Source: Nymphalis io
Taxonomy: Eukaryota > Arthropoda > Insecta > Lepidoptera > Nymphalidae
DNA: 64,000 nt
Reading direction: 5' to 3'
Assembly: GCF_905147045.1 (NCBI RefSeq)
Contig: NC_065897.1
Span: 3,363,001 to 3,427,000, forward strand
Part shown: piece by piece, positions 48,626 to 58,222 of the stretch
Position numbering within the stretch: the stretch's first letter is position 1
Layout: the number at the start of each line of letters is the position of its first letter
The notes under the pieces: generated by a model
Seen by the model: only the letters and a program-made list of their open reading frames with translations
Told to the model about the DNA's origin: nothing
Databases searched by the model: none
Translations under genes and position numbers: made by a program

Positions 48626-49588
48626 CGATTATTGATATGTATAGATAATGGGTATGTTAATTAATTTATCTTATTAATAATGATGACGAATAATCACAGG
48701 CTGGATCTAATCCAGTATCAGATACTTTTCCCAGCCGGGACAAAAACTTGATTACACATTACACTTATCCACTTCCACCTTCTAGTTGAAGGGAGAGCAG
48801 GTCTTCTTTAAGAAAAACCGGTCATCTTGTATACTATAGAATCTGTAGAGAGGCGTAAAGAGAATATTATTAACAAAACTTTGAAAAAATGGTGTTTTGT
48901 AGTATTTCCTTTTATAGTCGTTATAATAGGTATCTACAGTAAGCTATATATTTAGTAATTAGCTTGTCAACTAGAAACAAATACGAATACTTACCGAAAG
49001 GACTTTGGTATTTAAAAATATTTAAAATAAAATATTCAGTAAAATTTTCCGTTTATTGAAACGTTTTTTACAAAATTTTTTTTTTCAAACAAATTTATAA
49101 TAGATAAAGCTTGTATTTTTATTCAATGAGACTATAATTATGTTTTAAAGTAATATACTTTGTTAATGTAATAAATACGAATGTTTCTATTTGGTCATTT
49201 ACCAAACTTACTAAGCAAAGCTCGTACGATTCGATATATTATAATGAAATTAGTTAAATATAGTCTATTATGTTCTGTAATTGAACCAAAAAAATATTAA
49301 TTATTATTTTATTAAAAACAAAATATTATATTTTTATTTACACCATTCTAAACGGGTTAACAGCTAGGTGACTTTTTAGACAGAATAGATAACAATTTCA
49401 GGAAGACGAAATGCAACATTATAGCAATTAAAAAATAACAATCGGCTAAGCCATTTTTTTCTACTATAACATAATTATTAATTATATATGTATGTTGCTA
49501 CACCTGTTAATGTACCTATAGCGGCAACCAGAGTGTACCTAAATAAATAACAGGCAGCTACAATAATATGTACGATATAAAACATTAT

Positions 49589-50435
49589 ACTATAAGTAAT
49601 GGTTTTGGCTCATGATATATGCTGATGAAATTGGACTGAGACATGAGGACATGAGGACAAGCAGTTATTGGAGCAAAAGGTGAATCAGTGGATTGGTGCG
49701 CTAGAGAGGGTCGGTCTGATGCTAAATGTTGCGAAGGCCGAGTATATGGCCTGTGGCAGTACGGACCCCGAACCCATAAAGATAGTCGGAGAATCTGTTA
49801 TCAAGACAGAAAAATTTAAATACCTCGGGTTCGTACTACACGAGTCTGGCACAATCGACCACGACGTCTAAATAATAAACGCAGCCTGGGCCAAATGGCG
49901 GGAAGTCACCGGGGTAATTTGTGATCGCAGGATACCGGTGAAATTAAAGGGCATTGTGTACAAGTGCATCATCCGACCAGTCTTACTGTACGGCAGCGAG
50001 ACGTAGTCAGGTCTCGCGAGACATGTTCAGTAACTTCACGCCGCGGAAATGAAGATGCTGCGGTGGATGTGTGGCGTTACGCGTCTAGATCGCATTCGTA
50101 ACGAGCACATCCGTGATAACCTTGACGTTTGCGTTGTAGCGGATAAGTTGCAGGAAAGGCGTCTGCGTTGTTTGGCCACATAGCCACAGACCGCCAGACT
50201 ATATCGGAAACCGATGCCTGGACTTTGTTGTCGAAGGCCCTAGATCCCGCGGCAAGCCCAAGAAGCGCTGGCTCGATGTCGTGAGAGACGACGTGAGAGA
50301 GCACGATCTCACTAAGGAGGACGCTTTAGATCGGGTAAAGTGGAGGCATAGATGCATGAAAGCGGACCCTGGCGTTACTAGACAGAAGCCTCGCGTTTTC
50401 CCGGCCTTCTTCTGAAGAAGACTATAAGTAATGGT
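49589..50435 (+). mobile_element. 5'-truncated RTE-like LINE with 15-bp target duplication
   Basis: The element body is 49604-50420, flanked on both sides by ACTATAAGTAATGGT (49589-49603 and 50421-50435). It encodes the C-terminal part of a reverse transcriptase: VNQWIGALERVGLMLNVAKAEY, FKYLGFVLHESGTIDHDV, then VYKCIIRPVLLYGSET, AAEMKMLRWMCGVTRLD and KPKKRWLDVVRDDVRE. It has in-frame stops (TAA at 49869-49871, TAG near 50007) and at least one frameshift, so it is dead. The uninterrupted target is visible at about 59518-59545. Confidence 0.88.
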
Positions 50436-50865
50436 GTTATTATTTCGTTGATTTATATATTGTTTTCGTTTAACAATTAAAATATAACACTAATAAAGCT
50501 TCCATTTTATGCTTATTTAATATAACTAAGCGATTCAATTATATATACAAAAAAAAAACCATTAAATACATAATTTTTTATCGAAACAGCAACATTATAT
50601 TTTTTAAATATTTAACGTTAAAACAATGACACGTGCTTAATAATTAAGAAAAAATGTAAATAGCTTGAAAGGCACAAAATTCATAAGACACAGCGCTGAG
50701 TTAAATATTTATATTTCACACGTAGTTACTTTTTGGAAATTATGTAATTTATGAAATGCTATTCAAGTACGCAATAGTACTCACTGAGGCAACTTATATT
50801 GTATCAACAGAAATGTCAGCCATTTTTTTTGTAAGGAACTGTCGTTATTAAATAGAAACAGTTGG

Positions 50866-51105
50866 CACTTTGGTTAAATGAACTTCCTTCACAAATCTAC
50901 GCGTGCTGGCTCTCGATGTCACCGCCTTACTGTGACATCAATTCCATCGGGCACGAAGAAATTTGACATCTCTTTTCTTTGTCGCACCACTAAAAAATGG
51001 AATTCTTTACCAGCACACGTGTTTCCCTCCTCTTACAACCTGGGTTTGTTCAAACGAGGCGTGAAGAAACATCTTGCGCACCGGCAAGGCGGGAGCAGCA
51101 TCAGA
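50866..51105 (+). pseudogene. LINE reverse transcriptase C-terminal fragment
   Basis: Encodes FLHKSTRAGSRCHRLTVTS, then RTTKKWNSLPAHVFPSSYNL and FKRGVKKHL, the typical last domain of a jockey/CR1-like LINE ORF2. Only this end is present, and it runs straight into an antisense mariner fragment. A continuous frame across the junction is accidental. Confidence 0.7.
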
Positions 51106-51107
51106 AT

Positions 51108-51572
51108 CAATAAACTCTTTGAAGGCGGTTTGAACTGCCACATCGGAGTTAAATTTTTTCCTTGTAAAAAGTTGTCCAAATTCCGGAAAAAATGGTAATC
51201 TGTTGGAGCAAGGTTCGGGGAGTACGGTGGATGTCGCAGACATTCCAATTGTAGCTCATCTAACTTAGTGGTTGTTTATTGTGCAGTGTGTGGTCTTGCG
51301 TTGTTGTGAAGCAGCAGTGGCCTAGAGCGATTGACCAATCTCGGTTGTTTAGCAGCTAGTTCTTCCTTCATGGTCTGCAGTTGCTGACAATAGATATCTG
51401 CCGTAATCGTTTGGCCAGATTTTAAAAAGCTGTAGTGAACGACACCGGCGCTAGTCCACCAAACACTCACAAGTAACTTTTTCAGAGTCAATTTTCGTTT
51501 TGGGCAGGATTTGGCTGGGTCTCCAGGGTTCAGCCATTGCGACGAGCGCTTCCAATTAGCCTACAGTATCCA
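51108..51572 (-). mobile_element. Mariner fragment, copy 1
   Basis: Minus-strand transposase pieces: VSVWWTSAGVVHYSFLKSG, ITADIYCQQLQTMKEELAA, RPLLLHNNARPHTAQ, and in another frame YSPNLAPTDYHFFRNLDNF. Truncated at both ends: it abuts the LINE fragment on the left and a family A repeat on the right. The middle catalytic residue of the DD34D set appears as Asn (LLHNNARPH) rather than Asp. Closest to cecropia/Hsmar1-type mariners by eye. Confidence 0.85.
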
Positions 51573-51760
51573 AGTGGTCACCACCGCCCGTAGACATTGG
51601 CGAGGTAAGAAATAATAGTCATTCCTTACATCGCCAATGCGCCACCAACCTTGGGCACTGAGATTTCATTGCCCTTGTGCCTGTAGTTACATTGGCTCAC
51701 TCACCCTTTAACTTCTGGGTACCCACCCAGACGGGCCTGCACAAAGACCACTACCAGGAA
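51573..51760 (+). repeat. Repeat family A, partial copy
   Basis: Begins abruptly at AAGTGGTCACCACCGCCCG, right at the broken end of the mariner fragment, and continues through CCAACCTTGGGCACTGAG to GGTACCCACCCAGACGGGC. Confidence 0.8.
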
Positions 51761-52159
51761 GAATAGTTCTAAATATTTATAATTAAACAAATAGTTTAAC
51801 GAATATTTATTATCAAATTACAATTATTCAATAAATAAATAATAATATTATTATGTTTTTATTATTATGAAATATGCCATTTTATTTAATTACTTAAGAA
51901 AATAAAATGGCGTTAATTGAAATAAAAAATGTGAACAGAGAATTGCGACTTGATATAAATGCTGGAAATTGGATATTTTGTAAGGTCATGTGGTTATTAA
52001 ATAAAAATAGCGTGTCACTTTGTAAATAGATGGCACTTTTGTTTAATGAACTTTATTTCTGACTGCGACAGAGTCATTTACATGAGAACTTACAGTTTGG
52101 CATTGTTAAGGAAATTACAGTGCGGAGAAGAAATAATTCGATATTTATTATACAGTACA

Positions 52160-52455
52160 GTACAGTAACAGCCTTCGAATGTCCTACTGCTGGGCTAAGG
52201 CCTCCTCTTTTGTTGAGGAGAAAGTTTGAGCTTATTTCACCACACTGCGGGTTGGTGGAATACACATGTGGCAGAATTTCCCCAGTGAAATTTAACCCAT
52301 TCCGGTTTCCTCATAATGTTTTCCTTTACCATCAAGCACGAGATGAATTATAAACACAAATTAAGTACATGAAAATTTAGTGGTGCTCACCCGGGTTTGA
52401 ACCCACGATCATCGGTTAAGATTCACGCGTTCTAACCATTGGGTCTTCTCGACTA
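52160..52455 (-). repeat. Repeat family B (SINE) copy at the 3' side of protease C
   Basis: Nearly full length, from AACAGCCTTCGAATGTCC to GATTCACGCGTTCTAACCATTGG, including GGGTTTGAACCCACGATC. Absent from the matching position downstream of protease B. Confidence 0.85.
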
Positions 52456-52579
52456 TCTCGATATTTATTATTGTCCTTTATATATTTATTGAATTGAGTT
52501 AGTAACAATAAAGCCTAAAAAAATAACTACACGGTATAAAACACTTGTGATTGGAATGTTAATAACGTAATGAGCATAA

Positions 52580-55500
52580 TTATGAGACTGAATGGTCGTA
52601 TATCCAGGTCGAGTAAGATGACACACGAGCGCTAACTCCAGGAAAGAAAGGATGAGCGCAGCCAAAGCTCCAAGAGATGACGCCAACAATTACATTTTTG
52701 TTGTGAGTAATTGGACCGCCGGAGTCTCCTAGGCAAGTATCCTTGCCTCCTACATCGAGAATACCATGGCACAGCATTTCAGGAGTTACTTCAGGCCAAT
52801 CCCGGTAGTCTGGCAGGGTCTTGAGCAAGGCATAGCGTTGTCTACATAATTCGTGGTTAATGACATTGATATCAGCATGCAGCAATTGCTCAGGTCGTTG
52901 TGGTTCGTCCCCCTGAAAGAGTTTTTATTTTATCTAAAAAGTCATATAACTGCTATGTCTAGCCAGCAAAGATTCGCATAAAAATATAACATTTTGTTTT
53001 TAATAAAATAATAATCAATTATATAAAAATAAATAACAATAATAGTCTTCAATTCGTGTGCCAATTTTTAAATTGTTCACGTCTGGTAGTCGGTGAAAAT
53101 TAACTTGAAAGTTACATCCATACAAGACCAGTTTATAAAAAAGCATTTTAATATGCGAAACATGTTATTGGTCTTTTTATTTATATTGTTTTTCTATAAT
53201 CTCTGTCAATTTGTTATGTAATGATATTTGCTTCTAGTTTATAAATAAGCTATTTGCTAAATACTAGCCATATTAGTTAAATTAAACAAATACCGAAAGT
53301 CTGCCCCATCCTGCGGCGTAGACGAGCGCGTTATCGGGCAGATAGTAGTTACCAGCGATGCGAGCAAGAGCAATTGTTGAGGATAATTTGGCTGCAACCC
53401 TGAGTCTAATGATTGCAACATCATGGAGCATTGAAACGTAAACGAAGTTTTCATGCATGATTATTCGAGAGACGTCATGTACAGTGCCGCCGGAAGTGGA
53501 GTTTGCCGATCCCAAGCGCACGCGCCATTGTACAGGAGATTCGGCTCTATGAAAAGAGATTACGTAAAATAAATTACACAAAGTTTGTTTAACAAAATCC
53601 AACAAGTACTCTAGTATAAGATCTAGATAACAATTATTCCATTATGGCGGCTATGAAAGGAAATATTACAATACTTAATCTTTTTCAAAGTTTTGTTTGT
53701 AATGTGGTCAGTACAGGTGTACTGATATTTTATAATATTAGGTCCTTACATTTGAAATTAGCGTTTTGTCGTACTGACCACTTGGATCTGAAATATCTTC
53801 TCTTTGGTTAAGAATTCCAAATTCAAATTTGTTAATTCATTTAGCTAGTACATTTGAGTTTTGAAAACAGTCATTAATTTGTTTTTTCCTCATTATTTTT
53901 TTCTTTGGCGTCGCTTATTACCGCACAATGGAAAATATGAAATATCGGTATATTTACGAGTACGAGTTCTACCGTGGCACCATTGCTGCAGAAACAACTC
54001 GAAGGATTAATGATGTATACGGCGCTGGTGTCACAAAAGAAATCATGGTAAGTTTTTGGTTTCAAAGTTTTCATTCTGGAAATTTAGACCTTCAGAACCA
54101 ACCTTGTGGACGGCCGGAGACCAAAGTAGAAAATGAAGAATTAAAGGCTATTGTGTAAGCGGATCCATCACAAAGAACTTGAGAGATATCTGCAGGCTTC
54201 GGGGTAAGTGAAAAAACTGTATTAATCCACTTGAAGCAAATCGGGAAAGTAAAAAAACTTGAAAGATGGGTATCTCATGAATTGAGTGAATCGAACTTGC
54301 AAACACGCGTCGACTACTGTGTTACTTTGCTCAACCGACACAATAATGAAGGGATTTTAAATCGAATCATTACTTGTGATGAAAAGTGGATACTGTAGGA
54401 TAATTGGAAGCGCTCGTCGCAATGGCTGAACCCTGGAGACCCAGCCAAATCCTGCCCAAAACGAAAATTGACTCAGAAAAATTTACTTGTGAGTGTTTGG
54501 TGGACTAGCGCCGGTGTCGTTCACTACAGCTTTTTAAAATCTGGCCAAACGATTACGGCAGATATCTATTGTCAGCAACTGCAAACCATGAAGGAAGAAC
54601 TAGCTGCTAACAAACGAGATTGGTCAATCGCTCTAGGCCACTGCTGCTTCACAACAACGCAAGACCACACACTGCACAATAAACAACCACTAAGTTAGAT
54701 GAGCTACAATTGGAATGTCTGCGACATCCACCGTACTCCCCGAACCTTGCTCCAACAGATTACCATTTTTTCCGGAATTTGGACAACTTTTTACAAGGAA
54801 AAAATTTAACTCCGATGTGGCAGTTCAAACCGCCTTCAAAGAGTTTATTAAGAGTTTATTGATTCTCGCCCCCATGGCTTTTTTAGTAAAGGGATCAATG
54901 AACTACCTATGAGATGGCAAAAGTGCATAGATAACAAAGGTGTATCTTTGATTAATTTGATTGAGATTGTTTTGGGATCAAAACAATCTAACAGTTGCAT
55001 GAAACACTTAAACATTAGATCAGATTAGATTGAAGAACACACTTAACAAAAACTGTCTTTCGATTAGTAAACCTGAGAGAATGAGATAGGTTTGTGCTAT
55101 TTTACTTTGTCGAAACAATACGGCGATAAGTGGTTTCTAGTTTATAATAAAAAAGTATATTTATTCTCTAGTAAGATAATACGTACTGGTAGAAGCAGTG
55201 AGCTGCTGAGAGTACTGCTGTTTTCGTTATTAGCGAACCACCACAACTTGGGCTATGAAAAATTCCCCATCTGCTAAACTGTAAACTGGTTATGAACGGG
55301 TACTCCTCAATAGTGGCGGGTGAGCCTCCCACGATACGTGAAAGTTGCCTTGGCACCGCTGCAAATATTTAAAAAAAATTAATTTTCATACCATAAAAAT
55401 ATATTGATCTTCCTCGGATCTATTTGGTAGAAGTCATCCGAGGAGGCGGCAATTTCAGACCATATGCCATATTCATACATTTGAAGAAACACGTGTGCCA

Positions 55501-55702
55501 CGAAACAACCTAACAACTATTATTAGAACTATCAAATAACCAAACAAATTAAATCACTCAATAAATATGTAAATATTTTCGTAGTAAAATGATTTAAAAA
55601 CTGGATTAGTTTCTACATTTTAAGTCGTAATTAATAATAATAGAAATTTATTAATTTACCCAAAACAGCACCGACAAGAGCTAATACAATGAGTACTCGC
55701 AT
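52580..55702 (-). CDS. Trypsin-like serine protease C
   Basis: Secreted S1A peptidase, paralogue of B by tandem duplication. Exons: 55660-55702, 55187-55358, 53294-53546, 52580-52912; product 266 aa. Signal peptide MRVLIVLALVGAVLG; activation site RQLSRIVGG; triad His in SAAHC, Asp in LHDVAIIRL, Ser in GDSGGP. The S1 base residue is Asp (GGKDTCLGDSGGP), but the rim reads SWSFGCAH, with Ser in place of Gly216. Exon 3 is one codon shorter than in A and B (IAGNYYLPDN against IAGTNYNLPDN in B). Intron 2 carries a mariner inserted in the opposite orientation. No frame damage. Expected to be a Lys/Arg-type protease with an altered pocket entrance. Confidence 0.9.
53738..54955 (+). mobile_element. 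Defective mariner in intron 2 of protease C, copy 2
   Basis: Starts with a terminal inverted repeat TTAGGTCCTTACATTTGAAA right after a TA. The transposase frame opens at 53928 (MENMKYRYIYEYEFYRG), and contains ITCDEKW, VSVWWTSAGVVHYSFLKSG, YSPNLAPTDYHFF and NELPMRWQKCIDNKG. It is broken by several in-frame stops (near 54156, 54172, 54396) and a frameshift after KEELAAN. The right inverted repeat is missing, so the 3' end was lost. The matching site in protease B intron 2 (about 47385-47391) is empty. Confidence 0.9.
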
Positions 55703-55734
55703 TTTGGTAACTCGCTACCATCAATCTGTTTGTG

Positions 55735-55790
55735 TTATTATAAAACGTTTGATTTTATATTCCTCTTTATCGTAATCTATTGATTAAATG
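55735..55790 (-). promoter_or_regulatory. Core promoter of protease C
   Basis: Minus-strand GATTACGATAA (55767-55777) and TATAAAA (55753-55759) about 50 bp before the ATG, almost identical to the protease B promoter including the upstream ACATTTAATCAATA block. Confidence 0.65.
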
Positions 55791-56009
55791 TTAAATCATA
55801 TATGTTTTTGAAACCCGATGCGCAAATAGGCTTGGCATAAGTTTACCGAGTATATGTAAGTTAGTAATATTCTGGAACTTTTAACAGGCTAATATAAAAA
55901 CGTAGGGTGTGTCTGAAATATAAATATCAAATAAGAAACTAAATCACACGTTTAACTTATAACAACCCCTCTTTTTGCGTTGGGTGTTAAAGATAGATAT
56001 GACTTCACA

Positions 56010-56062
56010 TTTAATCAAAAGGATTACGATAAATATGAAAATAAAACCCAACGTTTCATAAA
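56010..56062 (+). promoter_or_regulatory. Inverted, diverged copy of the protease promoter (C side)
   Basis: Plus-strand ACATTTAATCAAAAGG, GATTACGATAA (56022-56032), GAAAATAAAACC and AACGTTTCATAA follow the order of the protease C promoter over about 55 bp. It points away from gene C with no coding sequence behind it. A further diverged start of the same block lies at 56905-56930 (GATTATGATAAG). Confidence 0.55.
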
Positions 56063-56151
56063 AATTGATTATTGATATCGATAGATAATGGATATGTTAA
56101 TTAATTTATCTTATTACTAATGATGACTTCACTGGCTGGATTTAATCCAGT

Positions 56152-56460
56152 ATTTTTTTTATATTATAGGTAGGTGGAGGAGCTTATGGGCCACCTGATG
56201 CTAAGTGGTCACCAACGCCCATAGACATTGGTATTGTAAGAAATGTTAACCATGGCTTACATCGCCAATGCGCCACCAAGCTTGGGAACTAAGATGTTAT
56301 GTCCCTTGTTGCCTGTTTAATTACACTGGCTCACTTACCTTTCAAACCGGAACACAGCAATACCAAGTACTGCTGTTTTGCGGTCTACCGCACATATTCT
56401 AATTTCTGATGAGTGGGTGGTACCTATCCAGACGATCTTGCACAAAGCCCTACCAGTAAC
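56152..56460 (+). repeat. Repeat family A copy inserted upstream of protease C
   Basis: Near-complete: ATAGGTAGGTGGAGGAGC to GGTACCTATCCAGACGATC and CCCTACCAG. It splits the CTGGAT-TAATCCAGTAT / CAGA-ACTTTTCCCAGCC sequence that is uninterrupted upstream of protease B (about 48700-48740). A short CCAGTA may be the target duplication. Confidence 0.85.
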
Positions 56461-56709
56461 ATCAGAAACTTTTCCCAGCCGGGATAAAAACTTGTCATCG
56501 GTAGGTAACTATTTAATTATATTTTTTTTAAGTGATTGAATTTGTTTGCTAATTTTATTCGTAAGTCACATACTTAAGTCGCCTCCTGATTTAAGATAAT
56601 TATACTGCAAATTGTGTAGGCAAACACTTTGACAGACAAAGCTTTTAGCAAAAAGCAAAGGTCCTGCATTATATATTATATTAAAATTAATTAATAATAT
56701 AAAAATTAA

Positions 56710-56744
56710 TTATATATATATATATATATATGGATATATATATC
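56710..56744. repeat. TA-dinucleotide microsatellite
   Basis: About eleven TA units, followed by an inverted GGATATATATATCC palindrome. Low-complexity sequence without other features. Confidence 0.85.
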
Positions 56745-57639
56745 CGAAGTTGATATGTAACTAAAATATGGTTGCAATGCCATTTTTTAGAACATGCCAA
56801 TAAAATCTGATGTATAAGTTCTTAAACGGCCTACTATTATTATAAATATTGTGAAATATTCAAATTATGCCTATTCAAAATTATAATAAAAAAAAAAATA
56901 ACGTTTAATCAAAAGGATTATGATAAGATGATATGTTCATATCATATGCGAGTGCACATTGTATTAGTTCTTATCGGTACCAGTTTGGATGTGTTAATAA
57001 ATTTATCTTCAATGAGGACTTCGAGTCAAAAACTTAGTGGCGCTCTGCAACCTGCTAGTACCGCATTACACTTACCCACTTTCACCTTCTAGTTGAAGTG
57101 TTTAATTAAATTTATTAAATAAATATCAAATATAAAAATATATATTTTATTAAAAACAAACGGTTATATTTTTTTTACACCAATCTCTGCGGGTTAACAG
57201 TTAGGTGACTTTTTAGACAAAATTGAAGCAACATTCTGAGCAATTGCTCCATAATTCCGCTACCTTGATACCAACTGCAGTGGAATAAGCTACAATCCTT
57301 CTTATTAGTTGCCTTTGTACAGCAGTGAGGCCTTTGCTTTAGTTCCAGAGGCGGAATAATCCCTATAAAATTCCCTAAAATCTATGTTATTATATTTATA
57401 ACGTGAGCATCCACGTTATTATTATGGCGACTGATGTGGTTTTGTTAATACTGATTATATTAAATAAAACCAATTATCCAACTCGGCAGTATTTTATTAC
57501 ACCCTTATAATTTTCTTAAAATTCTACTCGCTTTTTTTAAGTAAAAAAGCGTGTTGCCATCCCAAAAATATTAAGAAAACAAATACAGAAAAAAATAAAA
57601 AAAACACAAAATTAATTATAAATAAATAAATATGAGAAT

Positions 57640-57942
57640 GGTCGAGATGGCTCAGTGGTAAGAACGCGTGAATCTTAACCGATGAACGTGGGTTCAAACC
57701 CTGGCAAGCACCTCTGAATTTTCATGTGCTTAATTTCTGTTTATAATTCATCTCGTGCTTTTCGGTGAAGGAAAACATCGTGAGGAAACCTGTATGTGTC
57801 TAATTTCATCGAAATTCTGCCAGATGTGTATTTCACCAATCCGCATTGGAACAGCGTGGTGGAATAAACTCCAAACCTTCTCCTAAAAAAAAAAGGGAGG
57901 AGACCTTAGCCCAGCAGTGGGACATTTACAGGCTGTTACTTA
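57640..57942 (+). repeat. Repeat family B, tRNA-derived SINE in sense orientation
   Basis: The clearest copy for reading the head. TGGCTCAGTGG (57648-57658) fits an RNA polymerase III A box and GGTTCAAACCC (57691-57701) a B box, spaced as in a tRNA gene. The body continues CATGTGCTTAATTTCTG, AAGGAAAACATCGTGAGG, ACAGCGTGGTGGAATAAAC and ends GTGGGACATTTACAGGC. A Metulj-type lepidopteran SINE is the best comparison I can recall, but the name is not verified. Confidence 0.85.
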
Positions 57943-58031
57943 TAAGTACATTTTGTTTTCAATAAAATCAATTCATTATAAATAAACAAAAATAAAATAA
58001 ATATACCATCAGTGGTCTAGATACCATAATA

Positions 58032-58222
58032 AATAAGAGTTATGTACCACCCACTCGTTACATAGTCTAGCGCTAATACTTGGTATTGTTGTGTTCCGGT
58101 TGGAAGGGTGAGTAAGCCAGAGTAACTACAGGCACAAGAGATATAATATCATAGTTCCCATAATTGGCGGTGATCACTTACCATCAGGAGGCCCATTTAC
58201 CTTTCCGCCTACCTATACGATT
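58032..58222 (-). repeat. Repeat family A copy, reverse orientation
   Basis: Runs from TACCACCCACTCGTTAC through TTGGTATTGTTGTGTTCCGG and CACTTACCATCAGGAGG to TTCCGCCTACCTA. The middle section is deleted. Confidence 0.8.

Larger units (their letters stand above)
48177..52579. other. Upstream region of protease B and junction to the duplicate unit
   Basis: Holds the B promoter, the inverted promoter copy, an RTE-like LINE, a second LINE fragment, a mariner piece, a family A repeat and a family B SINE, all listed separately. From about 49430 to 50860 the sequence aligns with 58650-60800. No intact gene apart from these remnants. Confidence 0.7.

Noticed and set aside
50878..51198. 106-residue plus-strand open frame
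   Set aside because: A chance fusion of a LINE ORF2 C-terminus with antisense mariner sequence, not a gene.
57645..57720. Possible tRNA gene (A and B boxes present)
   Set aside because: It cannot fold into a complete acceptor stem by eye and continues into the SINE body shared with other copies, so it is a SINE head.
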